Made by a program: the position numbers and the translations under genes. A stretch of 64,000 bases of DNA, from assembly GCA_021462855.1 (NCBI GenBank), contig JAJTXQ010000040.1:62001-126000 (forward strand). Reading direction: 5' to 3'. This DNA comes from Dehalococcoidia bacterium (GTDB lineage Bacteria; Chloroflexota; Dehalococcoidia; DSTF01; JACRBR01). Below are positions 24,184 through 34,975 of the stretch, piece by piece. The first letter of the stretch is position 1. Each line of letters starts with the position of its first letter. The notes beneath the pieces are model-generated. The model made no database searches and was not told the DNA's origin. It worked only from the letters and a program-made list of their open reading frames with translations.

Positions 24184-24966
24184 ATGAGCGCGATGACGAG
24201 CGACCCGTTCGCGCAGTCCGGCTGCCGCTGCCGCTTCGGCTGGGGCCAGCGCGCCGTGGGTGAGGCCGCCGCCCGCGGCGACGTCGTCGTCATCGTGGAC
24301 GTGCTGAGCTTCTCGACGGCGGTGGCGACGGCCGCGCAACACGATGCGTTCGTCTACCCGTGCGCCGAACGCGAGGACGCGGCCGCGCTCGCGGCGCGGA
24401 TCGGCGGCGAGGTCACGCTGCACCGCGAAGACGTGCCGGCGCGCGGGCGCTTCTCGCTCTCGCCGCTCACGTTCGCCAGCGCGCCGGCAGGCGCCCGCGT
24501 GGTGCTGCCATCGCCGAATGGCGCGACCTGCACGCGGCTCGCGCGCAATGCGCCGCACGTCTTCGCCGGCGCGCTCGTCAACGCCCGCGCCGTGGGCTGC
24601 GCCGTCCATGAACTGCTCGACGGGAACGAACGCGGCGCGACGGTCGTCGCCTGCGGTGAGCGGTGGAGGACGCCATCGGCCGACGGCCCGCTGCGGTTCG
24701 CGCTCGAGGATTAGCTCGGCGCCGGCGCGGTGCTCTCGCACCTCCAGCAACCGCGCTCGCCGGAGGCAGAGGTCTGCGCGCGCGCGTTCGCGGCATCGCG
24801 CGGAGATCTCACCAGCCACCTCGTCGAATGCGCGAGCGGTCAGGAGCTATGCCAGCGCGGCTGGAAGGGAGACGTGCTCGCTGCCGCGGCTCTCGACGCC
24901 TGCGACGTCGCGCCCGAGCTGCGCGGCGGTCACTTCGGGCGCCACGTGCGCCCGGGTGGCGATTAG
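24184..24966 (+). pseudogene. comB: 2-phosphosulfolactate phosphatase-like gene (ComB) interrupted by an amber codon
   Basis: The first part (176 codons from ATG 24184) reads FGWGQRAVGEAAARGDVVVIVDVLSFSTAV, VLPSPNGATCTRLAR and VACGERW, the ComB fold. An in-frame TAG at 24712-24714 then cuts it, but the same frame continues with LGAGAVLSHL, RSPEAEV, LVECASGQELCQRGWKGDV and a normal stop at 24964-24966, exactly at the tail of the convergent gene. Family members continue unbroken through ALED-x-LGAGA. So the gene has lost about a third of its product by one nonsense codon, or the base is a sequencing error or is suppressed. Two tandem CGCGAAATGAGC copies (24164-24189) precede the start. Confidence 0.85.
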
Positions 24967-27239
24967 CGGCGGAACCGGAGCGCGCGGCGCAGCAGCTCGT
25001 TACGCACCGTCTGCCATGCCGACTCAAGCCGCTCCGTCTCCTCTTCGTCGAGCTCCTTGCGCCCGAAGCGCGCGCGCTCGTACGCCGCCGCGAGGTACGT
25101 GGCATCGCTGCCGGTGCGCGGCACCTCCGCGCGGAGCCGGCGGGCGAACTCCCGCGGCGTTTCCGTCGGCCGTGCGGCGGACTTGCCGGCGCGCGCCAGG
25201 CGCTGCGTCTTCTCCCAGAGCTGCACCGGCCGCGGCAGACCGCCGAGGCCGTACTCCCATGCGAACCGCGCGCCGCCGAACAGCAGCGCGGCCACGCCGC
25301 CAATCCCGGCGAGGATGAGCAACTGCCGCCACAGCCCCGAGCCATCGTCGCCCGTCTCGGCGAGCGGCGGCGCCGCCGGGTCGACCTGCGGGGCGCCGAG
25401 CGGGATGTCGATCGGCGCTTCGTCCTCCGTGCCGCGGTCGCTGCCGGTCGCCGGCGGCGCCTGCGCGGTGCCCGGGCGGTTGATGCGCGGCTCGGACGGC
25501 GTCGGGCTGAACTCCACCCAGCCAACTCCCGGGAAGTACACCTCGGGCCAGGCGAACGCCTTCTTCTCGGTCACCTCGTACGTCGTGCCGTCGCCGTCGC
25601 GCTGCAGGTCGTCGAGCGCGTAGCCGGTCGCCACGCGCGACGGCACGCCGAGTGTCCGCAGCATCACCGCCATTGCCGAGGCGTGGTAGTCGAAGTAGCC
25701 GCGCTGCAGGTCGAACAGGAAGTAGTCCACGCTGTCGCGCCCCGGCGGGGTGTCCGGCACGGCGAAGTCGACCGGGAATGTCCGCAGGTAGCGCTCGACT
25801 TCGGCCGCCTTGTCGTACGGCGTGGACGCCGGCCCGGTGACTTCACGCGCCTTGCGCGCGATGCGCCGCGGCAGGTCCGGGGGCAGGGCCAGGTATCGTT
25901 CCGTGACCCACGCCGGGTAGTCCTCGCCCGCGCTCTGCAGTTGTTCGATGGAGGCCACGGCCACGCTGCCGGTGACGCTGTACGTGTCGCCCTTGCGCAG
26001 ACGCCCCTCCGGCTCCAGGCTCGTCACATCGGACAGGTTGCCGCCGAGCGTCGCGTTCGAATCCGCGTCGGCCGACAGCGGCTGTCCGAGGCTGTACAGA
26101 TGCTGGTCGCCGGTATCCGTCACCGTGACGTCGATCGTCACGTCCTTGCGCGTGCCGTCGGCGGGCTGGTCGATGTTCGTGCGGTCCCCGGGCGCGAGCG
26201 GCGCCTCGCCCTCGGTATTGCCCTTCCAGCCGTCGCGCGTGTACTCGTCGTACGAGCGTGCGCGCAGGAATGCCGCCATCTCGGGCGTAAGCTCCACGTC
26301 GATGTCGACGGCGCGCTCGTTGTTGAGCGCGATCTTGCCCTGGAACGCGAGCGCGTCGTCGAGGTTGTGCACCTCGATCGGCTTCTTGGCATTGACGGAG
26401 ATGAACACGCGGCTGAGCGGCGCGACGCGCTCGGTGATCGGGTCGGTGAGCTTGCTCCAGCGGTCGTTCGCGCTGTCGGAGCGGTCGGCGAGCGGCATGC
26501 GCAGCACGAGCACGAGCAGCAGCAACGTCACCCAGAACGTCACGTTGAGCACGGACAGGCTCAGGAACTCCGGGTACGGCACATGGCGGTCTTCCCACTC
26601 CCGCTCGCGCGTGGCGATGTGCAGGCGCATGACGAGCAGCACCGCCGCAAACAGGAACACGACGAACGCGAAGCTGAACTGCCCCGGGATGAAGCTGATG
26701 TTCCACATCAGCGCCGTGCCGCCGGGGACGAGCCCGAGCCAGGCGTTGCGCCAACGGAAGATCGCCCACGTCGAGGCGTACGACCCGAGCCAGGTCAGCA
26801 CGAGCACCAGGATGACGAACGGCAACGGGTCGCCGCTGATCCCGTGCTGCGTCACCGCCGACCACCAGTCGTGCATGCGGTCGAGCATGTTGTCGACGCG
26901 CGCGGCGGGGGTGCCGCCCGGCAGGATCGCCAGCAACTGCAGGAAGACGAGCGTCGCGCCGGCGAACAGTGCGATCGGGTGGATGAATCCTTCGCGCCAG
27001 CGGATGCGCGCGAGCGCGTAGCCGGCGGCGATCGCGCTCAGCCCCGTCGGGTAGAGCGAAGGCATATCATCGACCCAGTTCGCGCTGTTGATCGAGTGCA
27101 CGACGCTCATGAAGCAGATGACGACGATCGACAGCGTCAGCCAGTCCTCCCACGGCAGGACCGAGGACAGGCGCTGCTCCGCATCGCCGCTGTCATCGGC
27201 GCGACGCTGGAAGATTTCGTCCCAGTTCGCTTCACGCAT
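24963..27239 (-). CDS. TgpA-like transglutaminase-fold membrane protein, catalytic residues lost
   Basis: 758 residues. N-terminal helices from about 28-215 (DUF3488-like, about six), an extracytoplasmic part with a transglutaminase-like domain (about 430-580), a further TM near 645-665, and a C-terminal DUF4129-like tail (ETPREFARRL ... YERARFG). In active relatives the Cys sits in RGYCDYYASAM and the His in AHAWPEVYFPG; here the text reads RGYFDYHASAM and AFAWPEVYFPG, so both catalytic residues are Phe. It is likely a non-catalytic binding protein. Its gene follows moxR and DUF58 genes within a few bases, the standard trio. Confidence 0.9.
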   Translation of the reverse strand: MREANWDEIFQRRADDSGDAEQRLSSVLPWEDWLTLSIVVICFMSVVHSINSANWVDDMPSLYPTGLSAIAAGYALARIRWREGFIHPIALFAGATLVFLQLLAILPGGTPAARVDNMLDRMHDWWSAVTQHGISGDPLPFVILVLVLTWLGSYASTWAIFRWRNAWLGLVPGGTALMWNISFIPGQFSFAFVVFLFAAVLLVMRLHIATREREWEDRHVPYPEFLSLSVLNVTFWVTLLLLVLVLRMPLADRSDSANDRWSKLTDPITERVAPLSRVFISVNAKKPIEVHNLDDALAFQGKIALNNERAVDIDVELTPEMAAFLRARSYDEYTRDGWKGNTEGEAPLAPGDRTNIDQPADGTRKDVTIDVTVTDTGDQHLYSLGQPLSADADSNATLGGNLSDVTSLEPEGRLRKGDTYSVTGSVAVASIEQLQSAGEDYPAWVTERYLALPPDLPRRIARKAREVTGPASTPYDKAAEVERYLRTFPVDFAVPDTPPGRDSVDYFLFDLQRGYFDYHASAMAVMLRTLGVPSRVATGYALDDLQRDGDGTTYEVTEKKAFAWPEVYFPGVGWVEFSPTPSEPRINRPGTAQAPPATGSDRGTEDEAPIDIPLGAPQVDPAAPPLAETGDDGSGLWRQLLILAGIGGVAALLFGGARFAWEYGLGGLPRPVQLWEKTQRLARAGKSAARPTETPREFARRLRAEVPRTGSDATYLAAAYERARFGRKELDEEETERLESAWQTVRNELLRRALRFRR

Positions 27240-27241
27240 GC

Positions 27242-28489
27242 TCAGCGCTCCCTCGTCGGGTCGCCCTCGGTCGAGGCCGCGAGCGCCGCGCCGATGTCAT
27301 CGGCGCGCTTGACGATGTACGTGAACACGTCGTTGGAGGCGAGCGACGCGAACACGCCAAGCGCGCTCTCGTCGCCGCCGAACGTGCTCGGCTCAAGCAG
27401 GATCGCCGCGACCTTCACGCCGCGCTGCTGCAGCGCGCCCAGCCCGGCGACCCACGCCTCGTCGGTCGATGGCGTCACGACGACGACCGTCGTGTGCCGC
27501 CCGAAGCGGCGCGCCTCGTTCGCCAGGATGTCGCCGAGTGGCGCATCGCCCCACGCCCGCGCCATCGCCAGCGATTCGAGGATGCGCGTGTACTGCTGGA
27601 TGCCGCGGTCGGCGTCCAGCACGTCGAACTGGCGGCCGTACGTCATGAATCCGACGGTGCGGTTCGCCGTCAGGAAGTAACGCGCGACCGACGCGGCGAT
27701 GCGCACGCCGTACTCCTCCGTCGAGTCGTCCCCTTCGCCCACGTGCGCATCGCGGTGCAGGTCGAGGATGATCCAGATATCGCTCGCCGGGTCGAGTTCG
27801 AAGATCTTCACCATCAGTTCACCGGTACGCGCGGTGCTCGACCAGTGGATGCGGTTGAAGCTGTCGCCGAACTCGTACGGCCGCACGCCGGAAGCGTTCG
27901 GCGTGACGTAGTGCGTGCGACGGCGGAAGCGGCCCTCGCCGGGCAGGTTCGCCGCCGGCACCGAGAAGCTCGGCAGGTCGACGGCGCGCGGGTACACCAG
28001 GATGTTCTGCTGGCGCCCGTACGTCCGCGTGTGGCGGAACAGGCCGAACGGATCGCCCGTAGTCACCTCGACCGGTCCGACGGTGTACAGCCCGCGCCGG
28101 CCGATCGTCGAACGTACCCGCCACGACTTGACGCCGCGCGCCGGCACCGTGACGACGCGGCGCGCGTTGTGCCCCGGCATCTCGCTGGGGTCGTTGACCT
28201 CGAGCCAGATCTTCGTCAGCCACGTCGTGTTTCGCACGGTGATGCGCTCTTCGAACACGCCGCCGGCTTGCAACCGGTCGGTGTGCCGGTCAGGCGTGAT
28301 CTCGATCCCGCGCAGGTTCAGCCGCGACCACACGTACGCAAGCGGGATGCCGACGACGGCGATGTATGCGACGCGCCACGTCAGCCAGAAGCCGGTCGAC
28401 AGCGCGATGATGACGCACGCGAAGAAGAGCAGCACCACACCCGTGAGCGTGCGATCGTCGACGAACAGCCGCCGATACAGCCTGCGCAT
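27242..28489 (-). CDS. DUF58 domain protein with vWA-like fold
   Basis: 415 residues. Two membrane helices near the N-terminus (about 17-57) are followed by a beta-rich part and the DUF58 core GVRPYEFGDSFNRIHWSSTARTGELMVKIFELDPASDIWIILDLH, whose DLH-x-DAHVG continues into a vWA-like domain with TVVVVTPSTDEAWVAGL. Proteins of this type work with MoxR ATPases as maturation or insertion factors for membrane or secreted targets. The ATG lies 3 nt after the MoxR stop region, and the stop is 2 nt before the transglutaminase-like gene, so the three form an operon. Confidence 0.9.
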   Translation of the reverse strand: MRRLYRRLFVDDRTLTGVVLLFFACVIIALSTGFWLTWRVAYIAVVGIPLAYVWSRLNLRGIEITPDRHTDRLQAGGVFEERITVRNTTWLTKIWLEVNDPSEMPGHNARRVVTVPARGVKSWRVRSTIGRRGLYTVGPVEVTTGDPFGLFRHTRTYGRQQNILVYPRAVDLPSFSVPAANLPGEGRFRRRTHYVTPNASGVRPYEFGDSFNRIHWSSTARTGELMVKIFELDPASDIWIILDLHRDAHVGEGDDSTEEYGVRIAASVARYFLTANRTVGFMTYGRQFDVLDADRGIQQYTRILESLAMARAWGDAPLGDILANEARRFGRHTTVVVVTPSTDEAWVAGLGALQQRGVKVAAILLEPSTFGGDESALGVFASLASNDVFTYIVKRADDIGAALAASTEGDPTRER

Positions 28490-28492
28490 GAT

Positions 28493-29485
28493 CTATCCCT
28501 GGCGTGGCGCCGGTTGACCGCTCCCGACGTTGCTCGAGCCGCGCGCCCGCGAGCCCGGCACGGGGATGCGGTCGAGGCACTGCTCGACGATCTCCTTCGG
28601 CGTCACGTTCTTCACCCGCGCCGATGGCGCAACGATGATCCGGTGGCCCAGCGTGGCATACGCCAACTCTTTCACGTCATCCGGCACGACGAAGTCGCGG
28701 CCGTCGAGCAGCGCCCGCGCCTGGCACGTGCGGTACAGCGCGAGCGACCCGCGCGGCGATGCGCCGAGGTACGCCGAGCCGTGCTTCCGCGTGGCATCGG
28801 TGATGCTGACGATGTACTGCTTGATCAGCGGGTCGACATAGATGTCCTTCACCGCGCGCTGCATGCTCATGATCTCGTCCGGATCCGTGACGCGCGCGAG
28901 CGAATCGATCGGGTGCTGCCGCTGCTGGCCCTCCATGATCAGCACCTCGTCGGTCATCGTCGGGTAGCCCAGGTGAATCCGCAGCAGGAAACGGTCGAGT
29001 TGCGCCTCGGGCAGCGGGAACGTGCCCTCGTACTCGATCGGGTTCTGGGTCGCGAGCACCATGAACGGCTCGGGCATCTTGTGCGTCACGCCGTCAACCG
29101 TGACCTGGCGCTCCTCCATCGATTCCAGCAGCGACGACTGCGTCTTCGGCGTCGCGCGGTTGATTTCGTCGGCCAGCACCACCTGCGCGACGATCGGCCC
29201 GGGGCGATACTCGAAGTCGCCGGTCTTCTGGTTGTAGATCGAGACGCCCGTCACATCGCTCGGGAGGAGGTCCGGCGTGAACTGGATGCGCCGGAAGGTG
29301 CAGCCCGTCGATACGGCGATGCTGCGGGCGAGCACGGTCTTGCCCACGCCGGGCACATCCTCGATCAGCACGTGGCCATGGCAGAGGAGCGCGATGAGCG
29401 TCATGCGCACTTCCGCGTCCTTCCCGATAATCACCTTCTCGACGTTGGCGGTGATCCGCTCGGCGATGATCCTGGGGTCTTCCAT
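28493..29485 (-). CDS. MoxR-family AAA+ ATPase
   Basis: 330 residues. Walker [13 protein letters not shown], Walker [24 protein letters not shown], sensor 1 [24 protein letters not shown] with the arginine region, and sensor 2 [16 protein letters not shown] are all present. MoxR ATPases are chaperone-like and are encoded with DUF58/vWA partners, as here. The track uses GTG at 29509, but ATG at 29485 has GGGAGG four to five bases upstream and starts at the conserved region, so I prefer it. A minus-strand TATACT at 29577-29572 may be the promoter, giving a leader of about 80 nt containing a GGCCGC-TACGC-GCGGCC hairpin. Confidence 0.93.
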   Translation of the reverse strand: MEDPRIIAERITANVEKVIIGKDAEVRMTLIALLCHGHVLIEDVPGVGKTVLARSIAVSTGCTFRRIQFTPDLLPSDVTGVSIYNQKTGDFEYRPGPIVAQVVLADEINRATPKTQSSLLESMEERQVTVDGVTHKMPEPFMVLATQNPIEYEGTFPLPEAQLDRFLLRIHLGYPTMTDEVLIMEGQQRQHPIDSLARVTDPDEIMSMQRAVKDIYVDPLIKQYIVSITDATRKHGSAYLGASPRGSLALYRTCQARALLDGRDFVVPDDVKELAYATLGHRIIVAPSARVKNVTPKEIVEQCLDRIPVPGSRARGSSNVGSGQPAPRQG

Positions 29486-29658
29486 GGGTCCTCCCGGAGG
29501 GGTTGACACTACTGACGGCCGCGCGTAGCGGCCTTCGGGTGATACGAAGGTGCCGGCAGGAAAGTTCCATGAGTATAGCAGCGGCCACCGGGCGGATTGG
29601 GTTTCAGAGCCGCTACGGTCGCTGACGCCGCCGCCGTGCGGGGCCGGTCGCGCGGACG

Positions 29659-30252
29659 CTACTTTGGCGGGGCGATGCGGCCGGCCTCGGCGAGCAGTTC
29701 GTTGCGCGCGGCGATCGTGTTCGGGTGCAGGGGCCAGCCGCGTTCGAGCGCCTGCACAACCTGCACGTCGAGGTAGGCGAGGAGCGCGGCGTCGAGGTCG
29801 GTCTCGGCGAGGTCGCCGACGCGGATCACCGCCGGGCGCCCGCCCATCTTGTGCGGCTCGATCTTGTCGGCGACGAACAGGAGCTTTTGCAGGCGGGTCA
29901 TCCTGGCCCGCGCCGTCGTGTGGGCGGCGACGGCGCCGAGCACGTCGGCATCGAGCACGCCGTACTGCTCCCGCAAGATCGGCACGGCGAGCGGGCCGTG
30001 CATCAGGATCGGCTCCGCCAGGTCGACGTCGTCGGCGACGAAGCCCTGCTCCGCCGCGATTTGCAGCAGCCGCTCGGCGCTATGCCCGCGCAGAATGTCG
30101 TGCCCGAGCGCGGCGAGGCGCGCAGCGTCGCGGTCGACGCCGTGCACTTTTGCGAGGCGGTCCGCCTCATCGGCGACGCGCAGCACGTGCTCCGCGAGGC
30201 CCTGCGGCATCTTCGCGAGCGCGGCGCGCAGCAGCTCTTCGGCGTCGTTCAT
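29659..30252 (-). CDS. HD-domain hydrolase, YqeK-like (diadenosine tetraphosphatase type)
   Basis: 197 residues. HD motifs: [16 protein letters not shown] (first His), [12 protein letters not shown] (His-Asp), [13 protein letters not shown] and [29 protein letters not shown], the last being the YqeK hallmark. YqeK enzymes symmetrically hydrolyse Ap4A to ADP. Usually the gene sits with nadD and rsfS, but here its partner is a PPOX-family flavoprotein gene that overlaps it by 4 bp (ATGA), so the context is unusual. All metal residues are intact. Confidence 0.85.
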   Translation of the reverse strand: MNDAEELLRAALAKMPQGLAEHVLRVADEADRLAKVHGVDRDAARLAALGHDILRGHSAERLLQIAAEQGFVADDVDLAEPILMHGPLAVPILREQYGVLDADVLGAVAAHTTARARMTRLQKLLFVADKIEPHKMGGRPAVIRVGDLAETDLDAALLAYLDVQVVQALERGWPLHPNTIAARNELLAEAGRIAPPK

Positions 30253-30692
30253 CGCAGGCTCTTCGGGAATCGCTTGACGAAGTCGAGCACGCGGCAGTCT
30301 CTCACACGGACGCGGATGCGGCGCTGCGTCCTGACGCGCGTCCGCATCGGCGCCAGGTACGCGTCGGCCGCGGCGCCGAGGTAGCGCCCGACGATCGCCG
30401 GGTACTCCGGCGCCATCCCGTCGGTCTCCTCGATCCGCGCGTCGCCATCGACGAGCAGCACGTGGTACGGCGGTTTCGCGGAGTCGATCGTGATCGCGAC
30501 GGCCGGGTTCGCCTCGATCGCACGCACCTTGTCTGCCTTCGGGCCGGTGACCATCACGATCTCATCATCGGCAACGGTGAACCAGATCGGCACCACGCGT
30601 GGCCGCCCATCGAGGCCGATGTAGGCGAGCCGCGCCAGGTTCGCTTCGGCGAGCAACCCGGCGACCACCGGATCATCGGTCGGGATCGGCAT
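30249..30692 (-). CDS. PPOX-class flavin/F420-binding protein
   Basis: 147 residues. The split-barrel fold of the pyridoxamine-phosphate-oxidase superfamily is seen in ARLAYIGLDGRPRVVPIWFTVADDEIVMVTGPKADKVRAIEANP. Members bind FMN or F420 and reduce various small molecules, or bind haem; the sequence alone does not decide. The track extends to 30782, but the ATG at 30692 has GGGGAGGAG upstream and starts the domain. The 3' end overlaps the yqeK-like ATG by 4 bp, so the pair is co-translated. Confidence 0.8.
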   Translation of the reverse strand: MPIPTDDPVVAGLLAEANLARLAYIGLDGRPRVVPIWFTVADDEIVMVTGPKADKVRAIEANPAVAITIDSAKPPYHVLLVDGDARIEETDGMAPEYPAIVGRYLGAAADAYLAPMRTRVRTQRRIRVRVRDCRVLDFVKRFPKSLR

Positions 30693-30793
30693 GCGTCTCC
30701 TCCCCGGGCGCACGTGCGCTCGCGTGATTGTAGATGCACGGCCGCCGCGTCGCCACAGCGGCGCGGCGGTATGCTGTTGCATGAGGTGCGCGC

Positions 30794-30997
30794 GTGAGTG
30801 AACGCCGGGATTACGACGACGAGGACGAGTTCGGGCCCGGTAGCCCGGACTACGACCTGTCAGAGGAGCACGGATACAGCTGGGAGCCGGCGCGCGAACA
30901 CTGGCCGGTGCCGCCCGGCGTGCTCATCGCGGTGTCGCTGCTTGTCGTGCTGGCGCTCGTGCTTCCGGGCGTGCTGATCTTCTGGCAGTACCGGTAA
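30794..30997 (+). CDS. Small single-span membrane protein, unknown function
   Basis: 67 residues: a very acidic N-terminal half (DYDDEDEFG, DYDLSEEHGYSW) and one C-terminal helix, PPGVLIAVSLLVVLALVLPGVLIFW. The predicted form is a tail-anchored protein with acidic cytoplasmic end. I do not recognise the family. GTG at 30794 has GAGGTG upstream. A TATGCT box at 30770-30775 ends 5 nt before an ATG that opens a six-codon ORF overlapping this GTG, so transcription starts very near. The gene converges with the next leftward gene, with 2 bp between stops. Confidence 0.6.
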   Translation: MSERRDYDDEDEFGPGSPDYDLSEEHGYSWEPAREHWPVPPGVLIAVSLLVVLALVLPGVLIFWQYR

Positions 30998-30999
30998 CG

Positions 31000-31320
31000 C
31001 TACACCACCATCGCCGGCATCGCGTCGACAAAGGCGGGCGGAATCGCCGCCGGCTCCGGCGCGTTCGAGAGCCACGGCGGCGGCGACATGTCGTGTTCCG
31101 CCTCGCGCGGCCGCACGAAGTGGTTCACGTGCACCGCGTTCTCTTCGTACAGGCGCGCGATCGGATCGCCGAGCGCCGACGTGAGCGCGCGGGCGATGTC
31201 CGACGCGATCGTCTCGGCGACGGTGGGGCCGCCGAACAGCGCGATCGCCGGTTTCCACTGGTCGGCGATGAAGCGCGCCCATAGCGCCGCGTTCGCGGCG
31301 GTGGGGTCTGGCCGTTCCAT
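31000..31320 (-). CDS. Hypothetical protein, 106 residues
   Basis: Not recognised. The sequence (ANAALWARFIADQWKPAIALFGGPT, ASDIARALTSALGDP) suggests a small mostly helical soluble protein, ending in a Pro/Ala-rich tail. No signal peptide or membrane helix. The ATG has GGAGG seven nt upstream, and a TATACT hexamer lies at about 31388-31383 on the same strand, so expression is plausible. The gene is convergent with the small membrane protein and 149 bp downstream of hisA. Confidence 0.55.
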   Translation of the reverse strand: MERPDPTAANAALWARFIADQWKPAIALFGGPTVAETIASDIARALTSALGDPIARLYEENAVHVNHFVRPREAEHDMSPPPWLSNAPEPAAIPPAFVDAMPAMVV

Positions 31321-31469
31321 GATGATGCCTCCGGTACAGGGGGAGTGGCGGGTTCAGTCACTCCGGAGGATGTCGGAGATGCAAGTATATCGCGCCAACA
31401 TTACGGCGCGGTTACAAAACCGCCGCTCGCGTTGCGCCCGCGAACCATCGTGCGTATGCGCGCGTTATG

Positions 31470-32234
31470 TCAGCTCGCCGCGCCGGCACCGCCGGTAAGC
31501 GCGCGTTGCGCATCGCGCAGGTCGATGCTCCCGTCGTACAGCGCGCGGCCGCTGATCACGCCCTCGAGCTCGTAACGCGCGACCTCGACGATGTCGTCGG
31601 TCGAGGTGATCCCGCCCGAATAGATGAGCGGCGCCGGCTGCCCGGCCGGTGTCGCCGTCGCCTCCCGCACGGCGTCGACGATCGGCTGCACGTGCGCGAA
31701 GTCGGGATGCGCCATCGTGCCGTCGCGGCTGATATCGGTGTAGATGAAGTGGCCCACGCCGCGCGCCGCCATGGTGCGGATGAACGCGTCGACCGACACG
31801 TCGCTCGTCTCCAGCCAGCCGCGCGTGGCGACCCTGCCGTCGCGCGCGTCGACCGCCAGCGCGATGCGTTCGCCGTGCTGCGCCGCCGCCGCCGCGACGA
31901 TGTCCGGCGCCTCGACCGCGAGCGTGCCGATGACGACGCGCGCGGCGCCGGCCGCCACCCACGCGTCGACGGTCGCGAGGTCGTGCATGCCGCCGGCAAC
32001 CTGCACCGGCGCGCCGCACTCCGCGATGATGCGCCGCATCACGGCGTCGTTCACCGGGCGCCGGTCCTTCGCGCCGTCGAGATCAACGACGTGCAACATC
32101 TGCGCGCCGAGTGCGACCCAGTGCCGCGCCATCGCCAGCGGGTCCTCGCCGAACACGGTCTCGCGCGCGTAATCGCCCTGCACGAGGCGCACGCAGCGGC
32201 CGCCACGGATGTCGATCGCCGGGATGATGATCAT
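31470..32234 (-). CDS. hisA: Phosphoribosylformimino-AICAR phosphate isomerase
   Basis: 254 residues, a TIM barrel. IIIPAIDIRGGRCVRLVQGDYARETVFGEDPLAMA has the catalytic Asp8; LAVDARDGRVATRGW and HFIYTDISRDGTMAHPDF carry the second catalytic Asp and phosphate-binding residues; IYSGGITSTDDI ends the barrel. HisA isomerises ProFAR in histidine synthesis, its product being used by HisF with the HisH product encoded next door. A TATCAT box (32246-32241) ends 6 nt before ATG, so hisA may also have its own leaderless promoter inside the his pair. Confidence 0.95.
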   Translation of the reverse strand: MIIIPAIDIRGGRCVRLVQGDYARETVFGEDPLAMARHWVALGAQMLHVVDLDGAKDRRPVNDAVMRRIIAECGAPVQVAGGMHDLATVDAWVAAGAARVVIGTLAVEAPDIVAAAAAQHGERIALAVDARDGRVATRGWLETSDVSVDAFIRTMAARGVGHFIYTDISRDGTMAHPDFAHVQPIVDAVREATATPAGQPAPLIYSGGITSTDDIVEVARYELEGVISGRALYDGSIDLRDAQRALTGGAGAAS

Positions 32235-32258
32235 GCGCCGATGATATCGCGACTGCCG

Positions 32259-34972
<2,714 letters not shown>

Positions 34973-34975
34973 CCC

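Noticed and set aside
24712-24714. Amber codon in comB as pyrrolysine or programmed recoding
   Set aside because: No stimulating structure was noted and no other in-frame TAG genes are seen here; a nonsense mutation or sequencing error is simpler. Kept as a finding to check.
24663-27680. 1005-codon plus-strand ORF opposite the transglutaminase-like gene
   Set aside because: Arg/Val/His-rich shadow without domains; the minus-strand genes have full motifs.
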